Source of the DNA: Trichopria drosophilae
Lineage: Eukaryota; Arthropoda; Insecta; Hymenoptera; Diapriidae
Assembly: GCA_030407085.1 (NCBI GenBank)
Contig: CM059582.1
Location: 52,589,001-52,653,000 of the forward strand
Length of the DNA: 64,000 nucleotides
Direction: 5' to 3'
Part shown: positions 1 through 13,270 of the stretch, piece by piece
Layout: each line of letters opens with the position of its first letter
Position numbering within the stretch: position 1 is the stretch's first letter
Notes under the pieces: generated by a model
Seen by the model: the letters and a program-made list of their open reading frames with translations, nothing else
Told to the model about the DNA's origin: nothing
Databases searched by the model: none
Position numbers and translations under genes: made by a program

Positions 1-2474
1 AAATTAAATTTTAGAAATCTCGTAAAATCTGCATTATCTAGAGCAAAACTTTGCTAAACATTTTAAATAATTGACGAAACTCTTTAAAAAACGGGTAAAT
101 TGCATAAGCCATCTAACAGAAGCCTAGTAGACATCTGCCGTTTCGTACAATTCTTTGATGTTATAGTTTTCAGTGTTATAGAAGTAATTTAAAAAAGTAA
201 TATTATTTACGTTTCGTTCCTTTTATGTCTTTATTCCGAATAATCAATGCTGAGAGAAAAATAGAATGAAGCAGATAGAGGTCAAGGGGATCGACATCGG
301 AAAATCACCCTATGTAGTAAGCTAAAGAGAAATGTAGGGATGAAGTGTGAAGTAGCTAGCTATGCGGATAAGACGAAAGCAATTGCGTCTCAATAAGCTA
401 TCCGAAATTGAGTCGAGCAGGTATCCAGTAAAAGGCTAGTAGACTCAAAAGCTCAGTCTACGTTAACGCTCTTATGCCTCTAAACCGGATCTCTCACAAT
501 CCTTCGAGAATCCATACTTTTCAGAAACAAACGAAACAAAGAGAGCCTAGTAAAGACACATCTTCAATATTCAACAGTATTTCAGAAAATCCCTAGACTT
601 CGCTTACGATATGGTAATATGAAGGCGTTATTAAATCGATATTTATATATAAACGTATCTTTATACGTATATTATATGTAAAGCTCTGGTTAAGTTCAGT
701 ATCCATATATATCAGATTAACATCGTAAAGAAATGAAAAATTTTATTTTATTTAGTCCTTGCTAAAAAGTAAAGAAAATTTTGATGTACCAAGATTTGCG
801 AAAATATAGATCAGGTTTTCAAGATTACTGTTTAAGAATTTGACCTCAGATTTTGAAAATTCTAATCTAAACAATTAATTCTCATAATTACTTAGAGATT
901 ATTCAAGTCGTTGATAAATGAATTTGCTGTCATATTATAAACACTACAGAGTAATTTTATACTTATTAACCTGTTTGCATTATTTTTATGAAAATTACGA
1001 ATTAGAAGTTTCTATCTCATTTACCTCATTTTGTTGGACTAAATATTTACTTGTCAAGTATAATTTCTGTTAAGTTTTGATATTAAGTGGTCACTTTTAC
1101 ATTATGATAGTCTAATACAAGTATCATATTCAACTACCTCAAAAACCTTTTTGAATTAAGTTTCTGATCAATTGTAAAATTGTTCGGTCGGTATTTTAAT
1201 CCCGGAATTATTTTTTTTTTAATTTTTGCATTTTTGAAATACATACCGAAGTGATATTCAAGGATTACTTAATACATAACAGTTTTACATACGCTAAGAC
1301 GATGTAGTACCCTTTTTATGTTTTTACTAAATGAAGAATATATAAGTATTTGAACTACATATTACATTAATTAGCAAAGCACCCTTGAAAATATATACTG
1401 TTTGGCAATTTTAACTGCACACAAAATAATTTTTCATTTTCAGTTATGCCACTAGAGATACGAAATTTCATTAATTATCTGATGAATATGTTTTGATAGT
1501 TAAGAATGAATTCTGTCACAGTGGTTAAGTGTTTTTATAAACGTGTTACTTACTTGGTCGTCACTGTTCCAGAAATAGAGACCCAAAGTTTGTTATATTG
1601 TTCCTTGTGAATTAAGTAAGGCGATTACAAGTTGCATTGAATCATGTTTAATTAGATATGGTTTCAAACCCGTTAAATTATTTTACGTGGGTATGCTGAA
1701 TAGGTAAATTAAAAATATTCTGACAAATTAATCATACTACTTTTTTTAGGAAATTCCAAAAATAAATCGGTATAATTATTTCAATTGGATATAGCGATTT
1801 TAATAATTTTATGCTGTATCTATTTAAACCCAACGTTCTACTTTCACAAAATTATGATAATGTTCTGCACTGTTTCGCAGCAGAGTAATGTTGTAACTTG
1901 TCAAATGATGGATTTGATTCTAAAAATAAACTACTTTCTAAAAAACTATCATATGTAAAAGTTGGACCCATAAGAGTATTTATTATATATAAGCTGTGAT
2001 TAATATTGGAAGAATTTAGCAAAATAGTAGAGCAACTAATACCCTTAATTTTTGTGCATATTTATATTAAATTCACTATAGAAAAAGTTCCATGTAGAAA
2101 AGTAAAATAGATTATGTCAAGTTAACATTGAAAATAATTTATTGTGTAATCGCTAGAATTTTGTTATACCGGTTGAATCTCTGCTTTGGGATAAGACCCT
2201 ATTACGTCCTTCAAATATTGATCTCGATCCAGTTAGCAGTCATTGTTCCATTTTTCAAATTTTGTTACAATTAAATACAATATAAAAGTAGTATCATATT
2301 TTATTATTGCTTTAAAAGGCATAGATCTTATGGGTCTCTTAGTGTCCTCATGACAACCTTAGGACATAGGACCTTGAGGGAATTAACGGCACAATAACAT
2401 GCGACATTTGAATACCATAAGAATTTTGTAATTAACAAATACACAACAAAAAATGTAAGGTCATACAAAAATAC
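1..2474. other. AT-rich non-coding DNA with a GC-richer patch at 240-560
   Basis: I see no supportable gene here. The stretch is A+T-rich with many short homopolymer runs and frequent stops in all frames. The exception is about 240-560, which is clearly GC-richer than its flanks but has no convincing frame, splice pair or recognised domain. Such a patch could be a regulatory element, an old exon or a decayed repeat. The sequence alone does not decide. Confidence 0.5.
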
Positions 2475-3089
2475 ATTATATTTCGCGAAAACTCGTTCAT
2501 TGGCCCTTTTGAAATTCATTAACTGTATATGTGAAAATTAATGATAATTAAACCATTTTTTTTAAATAATAAGAAGAACACAGATATTATTGATCATTCA
2601 ATTGTATACTTCCTCCTCACACAACGTGAGAAACAATATTTTGTATTGATGGCAATTAAAACGAATCGTCTTCATTGGCCAATTTAAGATACCTCATAAT
2701 CCTCACAATAAAACAAAGAGAAAGAAAACTATGTGATTGAAACAAAGAAGCCTGTAGTTAATACTACATTTGAACCATCAAATTTACTCGTAATTTACAA
2801 TAATTTAGTTAATAGTACATAGATGGATAGATAATTTTGTCTTAACCGATAGTGAAGTACTTTTAAATAAATTTAAGGTGGTCACTGTTACACATTAGAA
2901 GGTGGGGCATATAGTTTGAAGGAGTTTTTGTTTCTCACGTTGTGCGAGGAGGAAGTATACAATTGAATGATCAATAATATCTGTGTTCTTCTTATTATTT
3001 TAAAAAAATGGTTTAATTATCATTAATTTTAACATATACAGTTAATGAATTTCAAAAGGGCCAATGAACGAGTTTTCGCGAAATATAAT
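2475..3089. repeat. Foldback inverted repeat, about 160-bp arms
   Basis: The left arm (2475-2634) is repeated as its reverse complement at 2928-3089, around a 293-bp spacer. Pairing is nearly perfect for long blocks: TTTCGCGAAAACTCGTTC on the left matches GAACGAGTTTTCGCGAAA on the right, and the inner ends CTCACACAACGTGAGAAAC and GTTTCTCACGTTGTGCGAG also pair. Outside the arms similarity stops abruptly. The high arm identity suggests a recent foldback MITE or a recent inverted duplication. The short reading frame at 2328-2519 overlaps the left arm and is not a gene. I see no clear target duplication, so the class is unassigned. Confidence 0.8.
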
Positions 3090-6000
3090 TATTTTGATTT
3101 GGAACTACAATATAGTTCGGTCTACTATGAATGTTAATTGCCGGTCAAAAACTACTAATTAACATAAACAGTCAATAATTTCAAATATAAATACATTTAA
3201 TTTTCTGACTAAATTGCAGATAAAACTAATCAGAATCTTTAATTATTATTCTGGAATTAAAAAGCTACTAGTTACAAAGTCATCATATGCCGTTCCTGCT
3301 AAATGTAAAATAAAACATAAGATCAGGCCCATTTCTATACATGTACATCAAATTATGCATGTTGTACCGATTACACAGTAGAATGAAATATATCTGTACG
3401 ACATCTTGCAATTTGAAGTCTCAGATGCAAGTTTTCAAAGTGAATTAGCTTATAACAGTTTGCGATCGAACTTGTCGAACTAATCTTCCAGTAGTACCAA
3501 ATTACACAAACTGCAAGTAAGTGAGCTGCAAACTGCCGCACGAAGTAATGACCGTTTCTACTATAATATTTCATTATTGAATTACATTTATAATGCACTA
3601 GAATTCCTTATACTTTTATGATGTAAGACTAACATATAAGAAATATTTCGTACTTACAGTAGGTTAATATAAATACGGATTCGAAACTGTAATTATATTT
3701 TGAATATGCGCACGAGAAGCAAAAACTCCAAAATGCTTTTCCTCTCTGTATATACGTAAGGTTTTTTTATATAGCATTCATTTTAACAAAAATGATATAA
3801 AAAGTTTAACTAAAAGAGTTCTTGTTATATTGACGTGGAAATTCTATATTGAGAATGATTTAAGATTCGGTTGTCATTTACTGAGGATGATGAATAACGA
3901 TGATATACATTAAGAATGGGAAGCAGATCAGAATGATTGATCATATGAAATTATGCAATATTATCATTTAAGTAATAATAGTCACCAGATAAATTAATGA
4001 GCATAAATCCATATAATTTGCAATTTGCCACTCATTAAATTTTTATATCCCGAAAATTCAGAAGGCCAAATTAATCAGATCTGCCAAACATATATATGGC
4101 GTGGACGAAAATAATATTGCAAGGCCACACTAAAAAACATATTTAGTGAATTAACTAAATAATGAGTACCCTAATGGGGACAAAATATAGTTTTTATAGC
4201 TGTATATAGTTAATATAACTAATCAAAAAGTTGCATAAAACTCGATACACGATATGAATATAAATTATATTTAAAGTTAACATTTTCTCCGTTATATAAA
4301 GAATATTACAGCATTGTAATGGAATTATTGTTACCAAGAAAATTACATTCGCATATTTTTAGAATGTTAATTATAAGCATTCGATTGATACTAGTAGTTC
4401 TTTGAAAATTATGATCATTACAGTTATTTGAATGAAACCGCTGTATCAGTTTGACACTACTTCCTACTTGTGTCAGCAGTCAGAATCCCTAATACTCAGT
4501 ATGTTGTTTTAATGAATTGCGCATTGAATTAGAATACATGAACAAGTGAAACTTACGGAGACAATCTGAATTCATGATCAACGTGAATTCCAGAGAAATT
4601 TCCTAATTTCTCATGATTGATGAACTCCCTAAGTTATTACAGAATATACCTGTTACCAAAGATGTCGCGATTAGCGTTTTGCATCCAGACGTCTTCCTTA
4701 AATTCGTAAGTTTATAAGCTATATTTCGCAATTTAAGAATTAAATGTAACATCAGAACGACTTACTTAAATATGTTATCAAATTTAATCGAATATCTATA
4801 ATTATATACTTCTAATATATTTCTAATATATTTCTAACAAAATTTGTGTTCATTTAGAAAAAAGTACTTCCAAATATTATTACATGTTTGGTTTAAAAAA
4901 TCCACTGTTATTGTTTAGTATCCAACCAATTGGATGGGGAACTCCTGAGGACGTCCTATGACGGACGTGTACTGTTTGGGATATAACACATGCGTCATAT
5001 AATTTATTAAATGCTATCTTGAAGTTTACATGTATACAGCGTATAACAATTGCTTAATTTTCAAGTTCAGTAAGCTTATTTGAAAAACATTTATAATTTA
5101 AGGTAACTAGTTAAATCCGTCAGAAGAACGTATCATAATTACTAACACAAAAACTCAACAATTGTGGAAATTATACCATTCTAGATATTTATTTCGTGAC
5201 AGACTTCCGAAATTAGGAAAACTGCGATTCTTTCTGATAAAAATTACTATTAGATCTTAAAATTGTTACAATATAACGATCTAAAATTATGCAATTTCCA
5301 AGAAAATTTAAAACATTAAATACCGTATCAACCACCTTATCGACCTCTACAACATTCTTAGAAAATGAGCAATAAATTCAGTGTCACATTTTAAATATAT
5401 ACTGTTCAATTCAAATAAATACTAAGAAAGAAAAGTTTGACCCCTAATCTATATATACAGCAATGGGCATTATAGCACAGTTGAATTTTGGTATATCATT
5501 ATTTGTGCCATAATATTGAGTCAAATAACATTTGTTTGGACTAAAGTAATAATAATAAGTCGCACATAAGTGTAAATAAAACAACAAACTATTGGATATT
5601 ATGTTATCGTTAAAAATACATCGTCGCAAGTCTTATCTTTGACCGTTGACTGTCTGAAATATTCGCTGCAGGTTAATAATGATGAAGGGACTTAATGAAT
5701 TAGTGTGAGCTAGTTTAGTCAATTAAATGAGTTCATAAATTAATTCGAAATCCTGATAAAGATTTATTCTTTCTCGGATTAAACGTCTGAGTCATTTTTC
5801 TTTATAATCGATATAAAAAGGATGCTTCCATTTATTCTTTATACGCGAATGGCGAGAGAAGTATTTAACAATTTCTATTTTAATAAGGATTACATTATTG
5901 CAAGACGAAAATAAATGGCTTTTAATTTACAAAGCGTCGAAGTAATTGGCGAAAATATTTACTTAATTAACAGAAAGCTGATTTAGCTCTTGTTACATTA

Positions 6001-9000
6001 TTATTATTAATTTGACGCAGCTTAATCTAGTAATATACTGAAGGAGATAGTAGAAAATGTTCTGGTCCCTTTTGGGTATATGAGTGCTTAGATGTTCTAT
6101 GAATTACATATGACATAAGTGCACTAATTATCATTAATAGGCTATTTTTATTGTAATGGAGCAATGTTTTTATTCGTTAAATTACATTGAGAATGGCGGC
6201 GTGTGTTTGAAAAATGAATTTCATACGAAACTATTTACATAAAAATATATAAATATGTAATGAAATTATTCGCTCATTAATATTTGTATCCGTGTAAATT
6301 GTAACAAAATAATTTTTCTGCCAGAGGTCACAAATTCCGATTGTATACAAAATTTGCTTAACCTCAAGTCGTGACATTCTCCACATGAGATAAGTTAATT
6401 ACATATGCGATGTAAAATTAATAGATTAACAGGAATTCCTTAATTGATTTCTAATATTTCTAGTCGACGGCTTCCACAATTTTCTGGTTATAGAGAAAAT
6501 GATCTGATTTGGAGGAAACTAATTTCCATGCAATTACATTTAATATGATGATTAAAGTTATAATTTAATGTGTCGTGAAATTGTAATGAACCAAAAGTTG
6601 GGATCTCAACCATCCCTTATTTTGCGCATCGCCGAATGAAATAATCGTGTGGAAATTAGCCACCATTATTTTAAGTAACAGTTATTTTCTAATTGATTAT
6701 CATAATTTGTAAATATTAACAAGGATAGAATGATTAATTACGAATTAATTTTATTATACAGTAGATTTATTTTATCTACCTATTTCATCTTAACTTTATT
6801 GCTCAAAATTTACAAAAATAAATCCAGATATTAAATAAAATTAAATCGATAACAAAATCCATTTTGAGTATTTTGGTTCGGTATGTAACCTAACCCATTC
6901 ACCATAAAACTCGATTCGGCCTCATGTCGAATTTATCCATAGAAATTCTCCTTTTTATATATTTTAGGGCATTGCTCTATTATAACACTCATAAATCTAA
7001 AATAGAATAAACATTTATTTTATCTTTTGATACTCGCCTCAATAGTATACTGGAAAAAACACAAACTTAAAACTGATAAGAATGAAATTATATTGGCTAA
7101 ATCAAATTTCATTTAATTTAGTAAATATCTTCGTATTTTGCTTCGTTGCTTTACAAATTAAAAGGCATTTATTTTACTCCTGCAGTAACCTGAAACTTAT
7201 TACATTATAAATTGATCATTATTCGCGACTTTCGCATATTCAAAATTAATGATGAAAGCGACTTGTTTTCGTCTGAACATAAAGAAAATGATCGAAACTT
7301 AATATGTTGATGTCAGTCGATTACAACATTGTTTTTCGATGAATAATAAGGCAGATAATAACATTGTCTGGTTGCATTTGTTAGGAATGAATTTAACGAA
7401 AGAATGATTAAATAATGAAGTAAGAAAAATATAATTAGGTTTTTTTACCTCGACCCTGACCGTAGTTCGGATGAAGTATTGAATTTGATCACCTCGGCCA
7501 ATAAAATTACCCTATAGTTTTTAATGTAAGGTCGACATTTTAGACCTTATACATAAAAAAAAAATGCTTATTCGTGATTAAAAAGTAGATCAGACGTTCT
7601 TCTTTCGGATGGCCTAACTTAGATCTAAAGAATTTTTAGGGTTGATTGAAATTGCAAAATGGCTAAATATTTAATATGAAAATATGAAAAAAATATGAAT
7701 TATTTTTAATTTTTAGACATTTTCAATTTATTTAAATATTTATTTGAATGGATATTTCTAGAAATAATTCTCCAAAAAATCGTAAATGGTAAACGAGAAA
7801 AATCTGTCGTCAACGTATATAAAACAAACATCCATTTTTATAATTAAGGAAATTAACTATTGTTAAACATTATGAAACATTTATTTCTATAATACTACAA
7901 CATATTTCTGTGCTTTTCGAATGTAATTTACAGAAAAAGTGCGATCTTAATCATTATTTACGGCACACCAAGACAGGGAGTAGCAAATGCTTTATGGCAG
8001 ATTGACACTTTTGACCTCGTAGCAATCTCCGCGGTTGCTCGAAAGACTTCTAAGGAGTCCCTTGATAGTTTTACTTTAGGATATGATGCTCAAAAAGTGT
8101 AGAAAATTCGACAATCTCCTCCAAAATAGGTCACGTTTGTTCTTGAACGGAATTCTCAAATGCACTTTTGTTATAAAGGAAGTGAAATATAAAAAGAAAA
8201 AACGTTAAGAACTTAGTACTACATTATTAAAAGCTAGAATTATAGAAGATAAGAAAATTTTGTAAGCAAATTTGTGAGAAAAATGTATTTTATTTATATT
8301 TCATTCGGAACATTTACTAATATGAATGCGTGATATTGAAATGTAATTCAAACGTGTTATAGAGGTAAAAAGTTTCATTTCATAAAAATAAATTGCCCGT
8401 ACCTTGCTTAAATACTACTTCCTTTATCATTCACTAACAAGGTATTACTTCCTCAGGTTTCAATTCAGTTTGCAGGAATTGAACATTTGGTTTATTAATG
8501 TTGGTATAACCGATTATATTAAATTATATACTAAATGAATATAATGGAGTTTGTTGAAAAAAAATGAAGACCATTGCAAAACAATTGAAAAATGAAAGTT
8601 TGCAATATATTTTCGATAGTTACTGAATATTTATCATTTCAATCTTGAACATGACTATTTCTTACACTTTACTTACATTCGACACCAGACAAAAATATAT
8701 GTGTCAATAAATTATGTAAAGAAAAAGGAAAGTCATTGACCTGCCACAATATTTCAATCAAATATGATACTACCCGAATATAAGCTGCAATAATTGTTGA
8801 CATAAGAGTAATTAATTAATCTCATTCCTAGTAGTGAAATTGGGAAAAGAAAAATTACTTAAAATATATTACGTAACATGTCTACTAAAAGGTAAGCAAT
8901 TTATTTCACGAATTGTCGTTATCATACATTATAACTTATTAATTATCAAAATACTACTATAGGACGAAATTTCATGCTTCATTAGAAACATTTAAGTGGA

Positions 9001-10105
9001 ACAAACGGAATCCCTGGTTGAAATTTGACCTCGATATGGGCGAAACCACGACTAATTCACCCCACGGCAAAGTCGGCTAGTACTTCGCGCTAGTTTTACG
9101 TGTGACATAAAAACTACATCCTATTGTGATGTTTATTAATTTTTCATACTCTGATGTGTAATATTATACCAAAACAACAGAGTAGAATAATACCAGGTAA
9201 ATTTTAAAAACTAATATACATCGTTGAAGCCAATATTTAAAAAGATTACATCTTAAAGTCAGCCAATATAATATTGTGTAAATTGTTTTATTTAGATTAC
9301 ATCTGACTTTCAGTCAATTTTCTTATTTATAAACTTTCTTAACAGCAACTTATTTATCTATAAATGTTAATACAATTTTTTTTTGTCGAAAGGCTGCACT
9401 GCTAATATGATAAATATGATAAAAGAAACGGAAATTCCGCGCAGTTCCCACCAATTAAATCGGCATCCTTTCTTTTCTAAAAATGACGCATTGATGAAAA
9501 ATTATCAAATTGTATATATTTCTGATATTTAAACTAACGGAATAAATTGACTTGATCGGAGCCTAAATTAATTTAAGTATATTTTCTCGAATATGGTTAT
9601 GATAGAGGACAATAGTTTACTTGCTATACACATAACCTATAAATGTATTTTTCTCCAGAACTTACAAACATTCAAGTATCCAAATAATATTTTCTTTTAG
9701 GCACATTCTTGAAAAGAATTCTTTTAGTTCATTGCGAATTAAATAATTATAGTATCTCCTCACGTAACTCATTTTTAGGTTTGTTAATCTTCCTGTGCAC
9801 AAAAATTGACCACGAATACGCACGTAAAAACTTAGTTTCAGGTCAAAAGTTTATCATATAAAAGGTTTTTGGCGTCATCCGTCATTTCCCAATTGTGTCA
9901 AACCCGGTTATGTAGCACTCGTTTCTCCGGTTCTGCAGCACTAAAAAAATAATTCATTTATGCCAAGTCACTGAACATTGTAAATCAAGAGTGATACAGA
10001 CTGAGTGATGAAAATTATTGAAATAATAATAATTTTCTATTCGATTCTATATTATATTCTATATAATATAGGAAACATTAAAAAGGTCGTTATTGAAACT
10101 GTATG
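3090..10105. other. AT-rich non-coding DNA
   Basis: About 7 kb without a supportable gene. Small points: a degenerate tandem of TTCTAATATA units near 4806-4836, a short inverted repeat AGGACGTCC/GGACGT near 4950-4970, and GC-richer patches near 7960-8060, 9000-9110 and 9860-9940. The 7893-8099 patch is open on the + strand but also has an open frame on the minus strand, so it is not called as coding. Confidence 0.5.
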
Positions 10106-10188
10106 GAAAATGCAGTAATGCAAGTAGTGACAGCGAATCCGTTACAAACGATGATGCGTGCTGTTACTACTTAGATTACTGCATTTTC
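10106..10188 (+). ncRNA. microRNA-precursor-like hairpin
   Basis: Two 29-base arms, 10106-10134 and 10160-10188, are reverse complements except for a two-base internal mismatch and one G:U pair, with a 25-base loop. That is about 27 paired bases in an 83-base fold, within the usual size of animal microRNA precursors. The 5' arm begins GAAAATGCAGTAAT and the 3' arm ends ATTACTGCATTTTC. I do not recognise a known microRNA seed. A consensus-like 5' splice site (CCG|GTGAGTAT, GT at 10279) lies about 90 bases downstream on the same strand, which would fit a spliced primary transcript. The same fold on the minus strand, or a tiny MITE, is an alternative. Confidence 0.4.
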
Positions 10189-10877
10189 TTAATTAATCGA
10201 ATTTGATATGAGGTGTTACATCTCATCATACTCTATCCGAATTGGGCAGTTTGAGAGGTTACACCTGGCCCTATGCCGGTGAGTATCCTCCTTTACTTCA
10301 TTTTATAACAATAATTAATGGATTCAAGGGAACATGTTTAGCACATCATTTTCTAAATCATATATCGATTCCCTGAAAGTATTTATAAAAACTCCATCAC
10401 ACTCCGAGAAAAAATGTTGGGCCCACTGCACTGATTTAAAGGTTAATTCGAAACGGGAACGTAACACTAACTGCTTAATTTCAATAATATTGTCATACGA
10501 GGCACAACTTCACAAATAAAAATTCGAAAAACTTTTCGTGAGATTGGATGTAAGAAAAAATCTGCTCAGTACTATCTCTGTGTTGTTACTAGACCCGTTT
10601 CGTCTTATAAGGTCAATTTAGTTTGTTATTTACTCTTATTGTGTGTTAAAACAAAATCGTAATTGCCATTAAATTTGCGTCTTTGTTGCTAAAGAAAAAT
10701 TTACCAAGAAGACTTAAACCAATCATGCTCGTTTCATTTTAAGCTGTTAATAAAGCTTACATCCAGTTCATCGCTAACAGTGCCTGCCGTTAACCTTACA
10801 TTTTTAAAATAAGAAATGATAACGTTTACTTACAAGTTTCAAGACAGCAAGAGTTTGTTTTAAGGCCATATTCTGAC
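10189..10877. other. Non-coding DNA between the hairpin and the TTAA element
   Basis: Contains the isolated splice-donor-like GTGAGTAT at 10279 and a small inverted repeat TGATATGAG/ATCTCATCA near 10206-10230. The 61-codon frame at 10334-10519 shows no domain, signal peptide or coding bias, so I do not call it. Confidence 0.4.
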
Positions 10878-12593
10878 GTAACCCCTTGACTTCCGATGAC
10901 AAAGATCTTCGTAATTTCGGACTTTTCCTAGACTGCTGGAAAAACGCAAATTTTCGTCAGGATATAAATTAGACTATCAAATTCTGGAATTTATGTAAAT
11001 TAAAATCAAATCCAATTCTCGGCAGTCTAAGGTGTACTGAATACGATTGCGTTGTCCATTTTCGTAATCGATATATAAAAAAAAAATACGTCCACAAAAA
11101 TGGTAGTTTTCACGATTTTTTAAAAATCTTCATCATTTAGTATGACATTGTGTTCAATCAACTTATGCATAAAAAGTTTATAAAACCGCATGAAACTTCT
11201 TACTCAAGGGTTTTTGGGGTCGTTGATTACGAATCCGAAGTCAGATTTTGGAAATTCAAAAAGGCTGATTCAATATGCCGAACACCATTTTCAAAAATTG
11301 AACCATTTTTGTTTGAAACTCATTACTGTGGCATCTCTTTATTAGTTTCGGTATTTCACTGTTTACCTACAGTATAGTGTTTATCGAAAGTGTTAGCAAG
11401 TTACTTACTTAGGATGTTTTAGTGATTTATGGTATGAGGCAATTGGATAACGCATAGCACAAATTTTGATGATATACATTCATCATAATTTACGACTAAG
11501 CCCGAAAAAGTTGAGTCCAATTATTATCTCAAAGATAAGTAATTCAACGCAATTCTTATTTTGAATATCTACGTTTTGGAATTTTTACCATCTGACCGCA
11601 GATTTATAATCAGCGGCCCAAAAAATCCCATAGCCTAATTTTTGTTTGATATCTTCGAGTTATCACTGTAAATGTCCTGACGTTTCCAAAAAACCAGATG
11701 AAGTTACCGTGCTTTCCCCAAAAGTGATAATAAATAAAAAATTGTTCCTGTTTTTGGTATTTTTTCAACTTTTCCAAAAAATGCAGTACTTTCCTGATGA
11801 CCGCAGATGTACTTCGCAACATGAAGACCAATTTGTCAGTATCAGTACTTCCTAAACACTTAGCGAATTCTACTTTTTGGGTTAGTAATTGACGTTATCG
11901 CCAGATTGAAGTGATTATTTTTGATGTTTAAAAATTCATCCGCCATATTGGATCGGCCATTTTGAATTTCCAAAATCTGACTCCATATTCGAAATCAGCG
12001 CCCAAAAAAAAAACTACCAATACCAAGTATTATTATTAACCCTTATTGACCCAGTTTGTCCGTTTTTGTCTGTCAACTTTAAGCTCGGACAACTTTGTTA
12101 TTTATGCTTTAAAAAAATCTGAACCCCTGTAGGCGGGTATTTTCGAGGGTGCTCTTTCAGAATCCGGATCGAAAATGTTGAAAAAATCATCCTTTTCTAC
12201 CCTAATTTTGGTTTAAAAAAAAAAACACGATTTTTTAAGGTATTTGTTTTTGTTTTTGTGGTTTCAGCTATAGCCAAGACCTTTTTCGCATCGAAAATAC
12301 GATTTAAACAAAAATAATACCTTAAAAAATCGTGTTTTTTTTTAAATTGAAAATTAGGGTAGGAAGGGGTGGTTTTTTCTACATTTTCGATCCGGATTCT
12401 GAAAGAACACCCTGGAAAATACCCGCCTGCAAAGGTTCCGATTTTTTTAAAGCATAAATAACAAAGTTGTCCGAGCTTAAAGTTGGCGGACAAAAACGGA
12501 CAAATTGGGCCAATAAGAGTTTAAAATCCAACACAATTTTTTTTTGGTATTTTGGGCACTTTCTTTGAAATTATATCGCAGTTAAGGGGTTAA
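10878..12593. mobile_element. piggyBac-like TTAA MITE with a nested insertion
   Basis: The left end reads GTAACCCCTTGACTTCC (one mismatch to a TTAA target) and the right end, reverse-complemented, reads TTAACCCCTTAACTGCG. Both ends match the element at 31600-32493 well beyond the terminus: the left end shares GATGACAAAGATC with that element's right end, and the right end shares AGTGCCCAAAAT with its left end. It is therefore the same family in opposite orientation. Internally it carries two convergent copies of the family module, about 11205-11300 (+) and 11935-12010 (-). A separate palindromic element (12036-12524) sits inside. TTAA duplication and CCC..GGG termini are piggyBac hallmarks. 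No transposase frame is present, so it is non-autonomous. Confidence 0.7.
12036..12524. mobile_element. Palindromic TTAA element nested in the larger MITE
   Basis: Arms 12036-12258 and 12301-12524 are reverse complements over about 220 bp, with a 42-bp loop. Both outer ends carry TTAA. The left terminus TTAACCCTTATTGACCCAG pairs with the right terminus at 12505-12524 with a few mismatches. Almost the whole element folds on itself, typical of palindromic MITEs. The 98-codon minus-strand frame 12197-12493 lies across the fold and is a by-product of the palindrome. Its position inside 10878-12593 shows that it inserted later. Confidence 0.75.
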
Positions 12594-12819
12594 TGGCTAC
12601 ATTTAAGATAATTTTTAAATGAAAACGGCCTTGGTTTGAAGATTTATTTTTTCTGTGTATTTCGTTTCTCGAAAAATCCATCGGGTTTAATTTTCTACGT
12701 CATGCCAATTAACCCAAGTCGTACAGTTAAAATGCCGGAAGCTGTATTTGCATGTATAGAAGTGAATTTGCATGTTCAATACTTCTGGTCAAGTGGATAA
12801 ATGCTAAGTGATGGAAAGA

Positions 12820-13040
12820 CGAGGGAGCTAAAACTCTGAAGAAGAGAGAGGTAGGGGGGGGGGAGGGATGCAGGGAGAATTGCATCTTAGAAATGAAGGA
12901 AGAGTCAGGGTAAGATGCAGGAATGGGCGAGAAAGCGCGCGAGAGATATAAAGTACGAAGTGGGGGTTGATAGACGAAAGGGTGGGGAATTCGAGGGTGG
13001 GAAAACCGGAGACGAACGTTTCTCCCAGTCGCTCAGTCCG
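12820..13040 (+). promoter_or_regulatory. GC-rich promoter-like island with an initiator-like TCAGTC
   Basis: Composition changes sharply here, from AT-rich repeat to a purine-rich then CpG-containing island. It includes a run of ten G (12854-12863) and many CG dinucleotides around 12940-13100. CGCTCAGTCCG at 13031-13040 fits the arthropod initiator TCAGTY, with transcription predicted from the A near 13035. A second weaker TCAG lies at 13092. I see no clear TATA box at -30. The assignment rests on composition, the initiator and the downstream ATG-free exon with a strong donor. A minus-strand frame of 133 codons (12828-13229) overlaps and is treated as chance in GC-rich DNA. Confidence 0.5.
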
Positions 13041-13270
13041 CGCCCCGGCACGCACTCGCACGCTCTGCTGCGCAATTTCACGCGATCTATTCTCAGCGCC
13101 TCTCGCTGGAACGTGTACGTCGCGCTCTTGATCAATTGTTAACAGAACAATAGACAAATACAGAGACTGACGCGAATTGTGCGGTCCTTCCCTTCGACAA
13201 CTTCCGGAAGTGATCGGCGGTACCAGCACAGAAATTTTGGCTTACCCCCGCAGAACTTCCTAGTTACTGC
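13035..13270 (+). other. Putative non-coding first exon (5' UTR) of a + strand gene
   Basis: From the predicted start near 13035 to the donor at 13271 there are 236 bases with no ATG, as expected of a 5' untranslated exon. The exon ends GTTACTGC followed by GTGAGTAAACG, a close match to the metazoan 5' splice consensus. GC content is well above the flanks. No downstream coding exon can be joined with confidence. The candidates on the same strand at 35449, 43302 and 53163 are far away, so the intron would be very long or the coding part lies beyond the window. It could also be the first exon of a long non-coding RNA. Confidence 0.45.

Noticed and set aside
4557..4628. 72-base minus-strand exon-like segment between CTTAG and GTAAGT
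   Set aside because: Only 23 codons in AT-rich DNA. Such splice-bounded frames are expected by chance in this amount of sequence.
7893..8099. About 68-codon + frame with protein-like residues (ALWQIDTFDLVAISAV)
   Set aside because: The opposite strand is equally open with equally plausible residues, there is no ATG at a sensible place and only a weak acceptor. It is left as a GC-richer patch.
12197..12493. 98-codon minus-strand frame
   Set aside because: It spans both arms and the loop of the palindromic element at 12036-12524 and has no independent support.
12828..13229. 133-codon minus-strand frame in the GC-rich island
   Set aside because: It runs through low-complexity purine-rich DNA and a G10 tract, overlaps other open frames on both strands, and shows no domain. 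Composition explains it.
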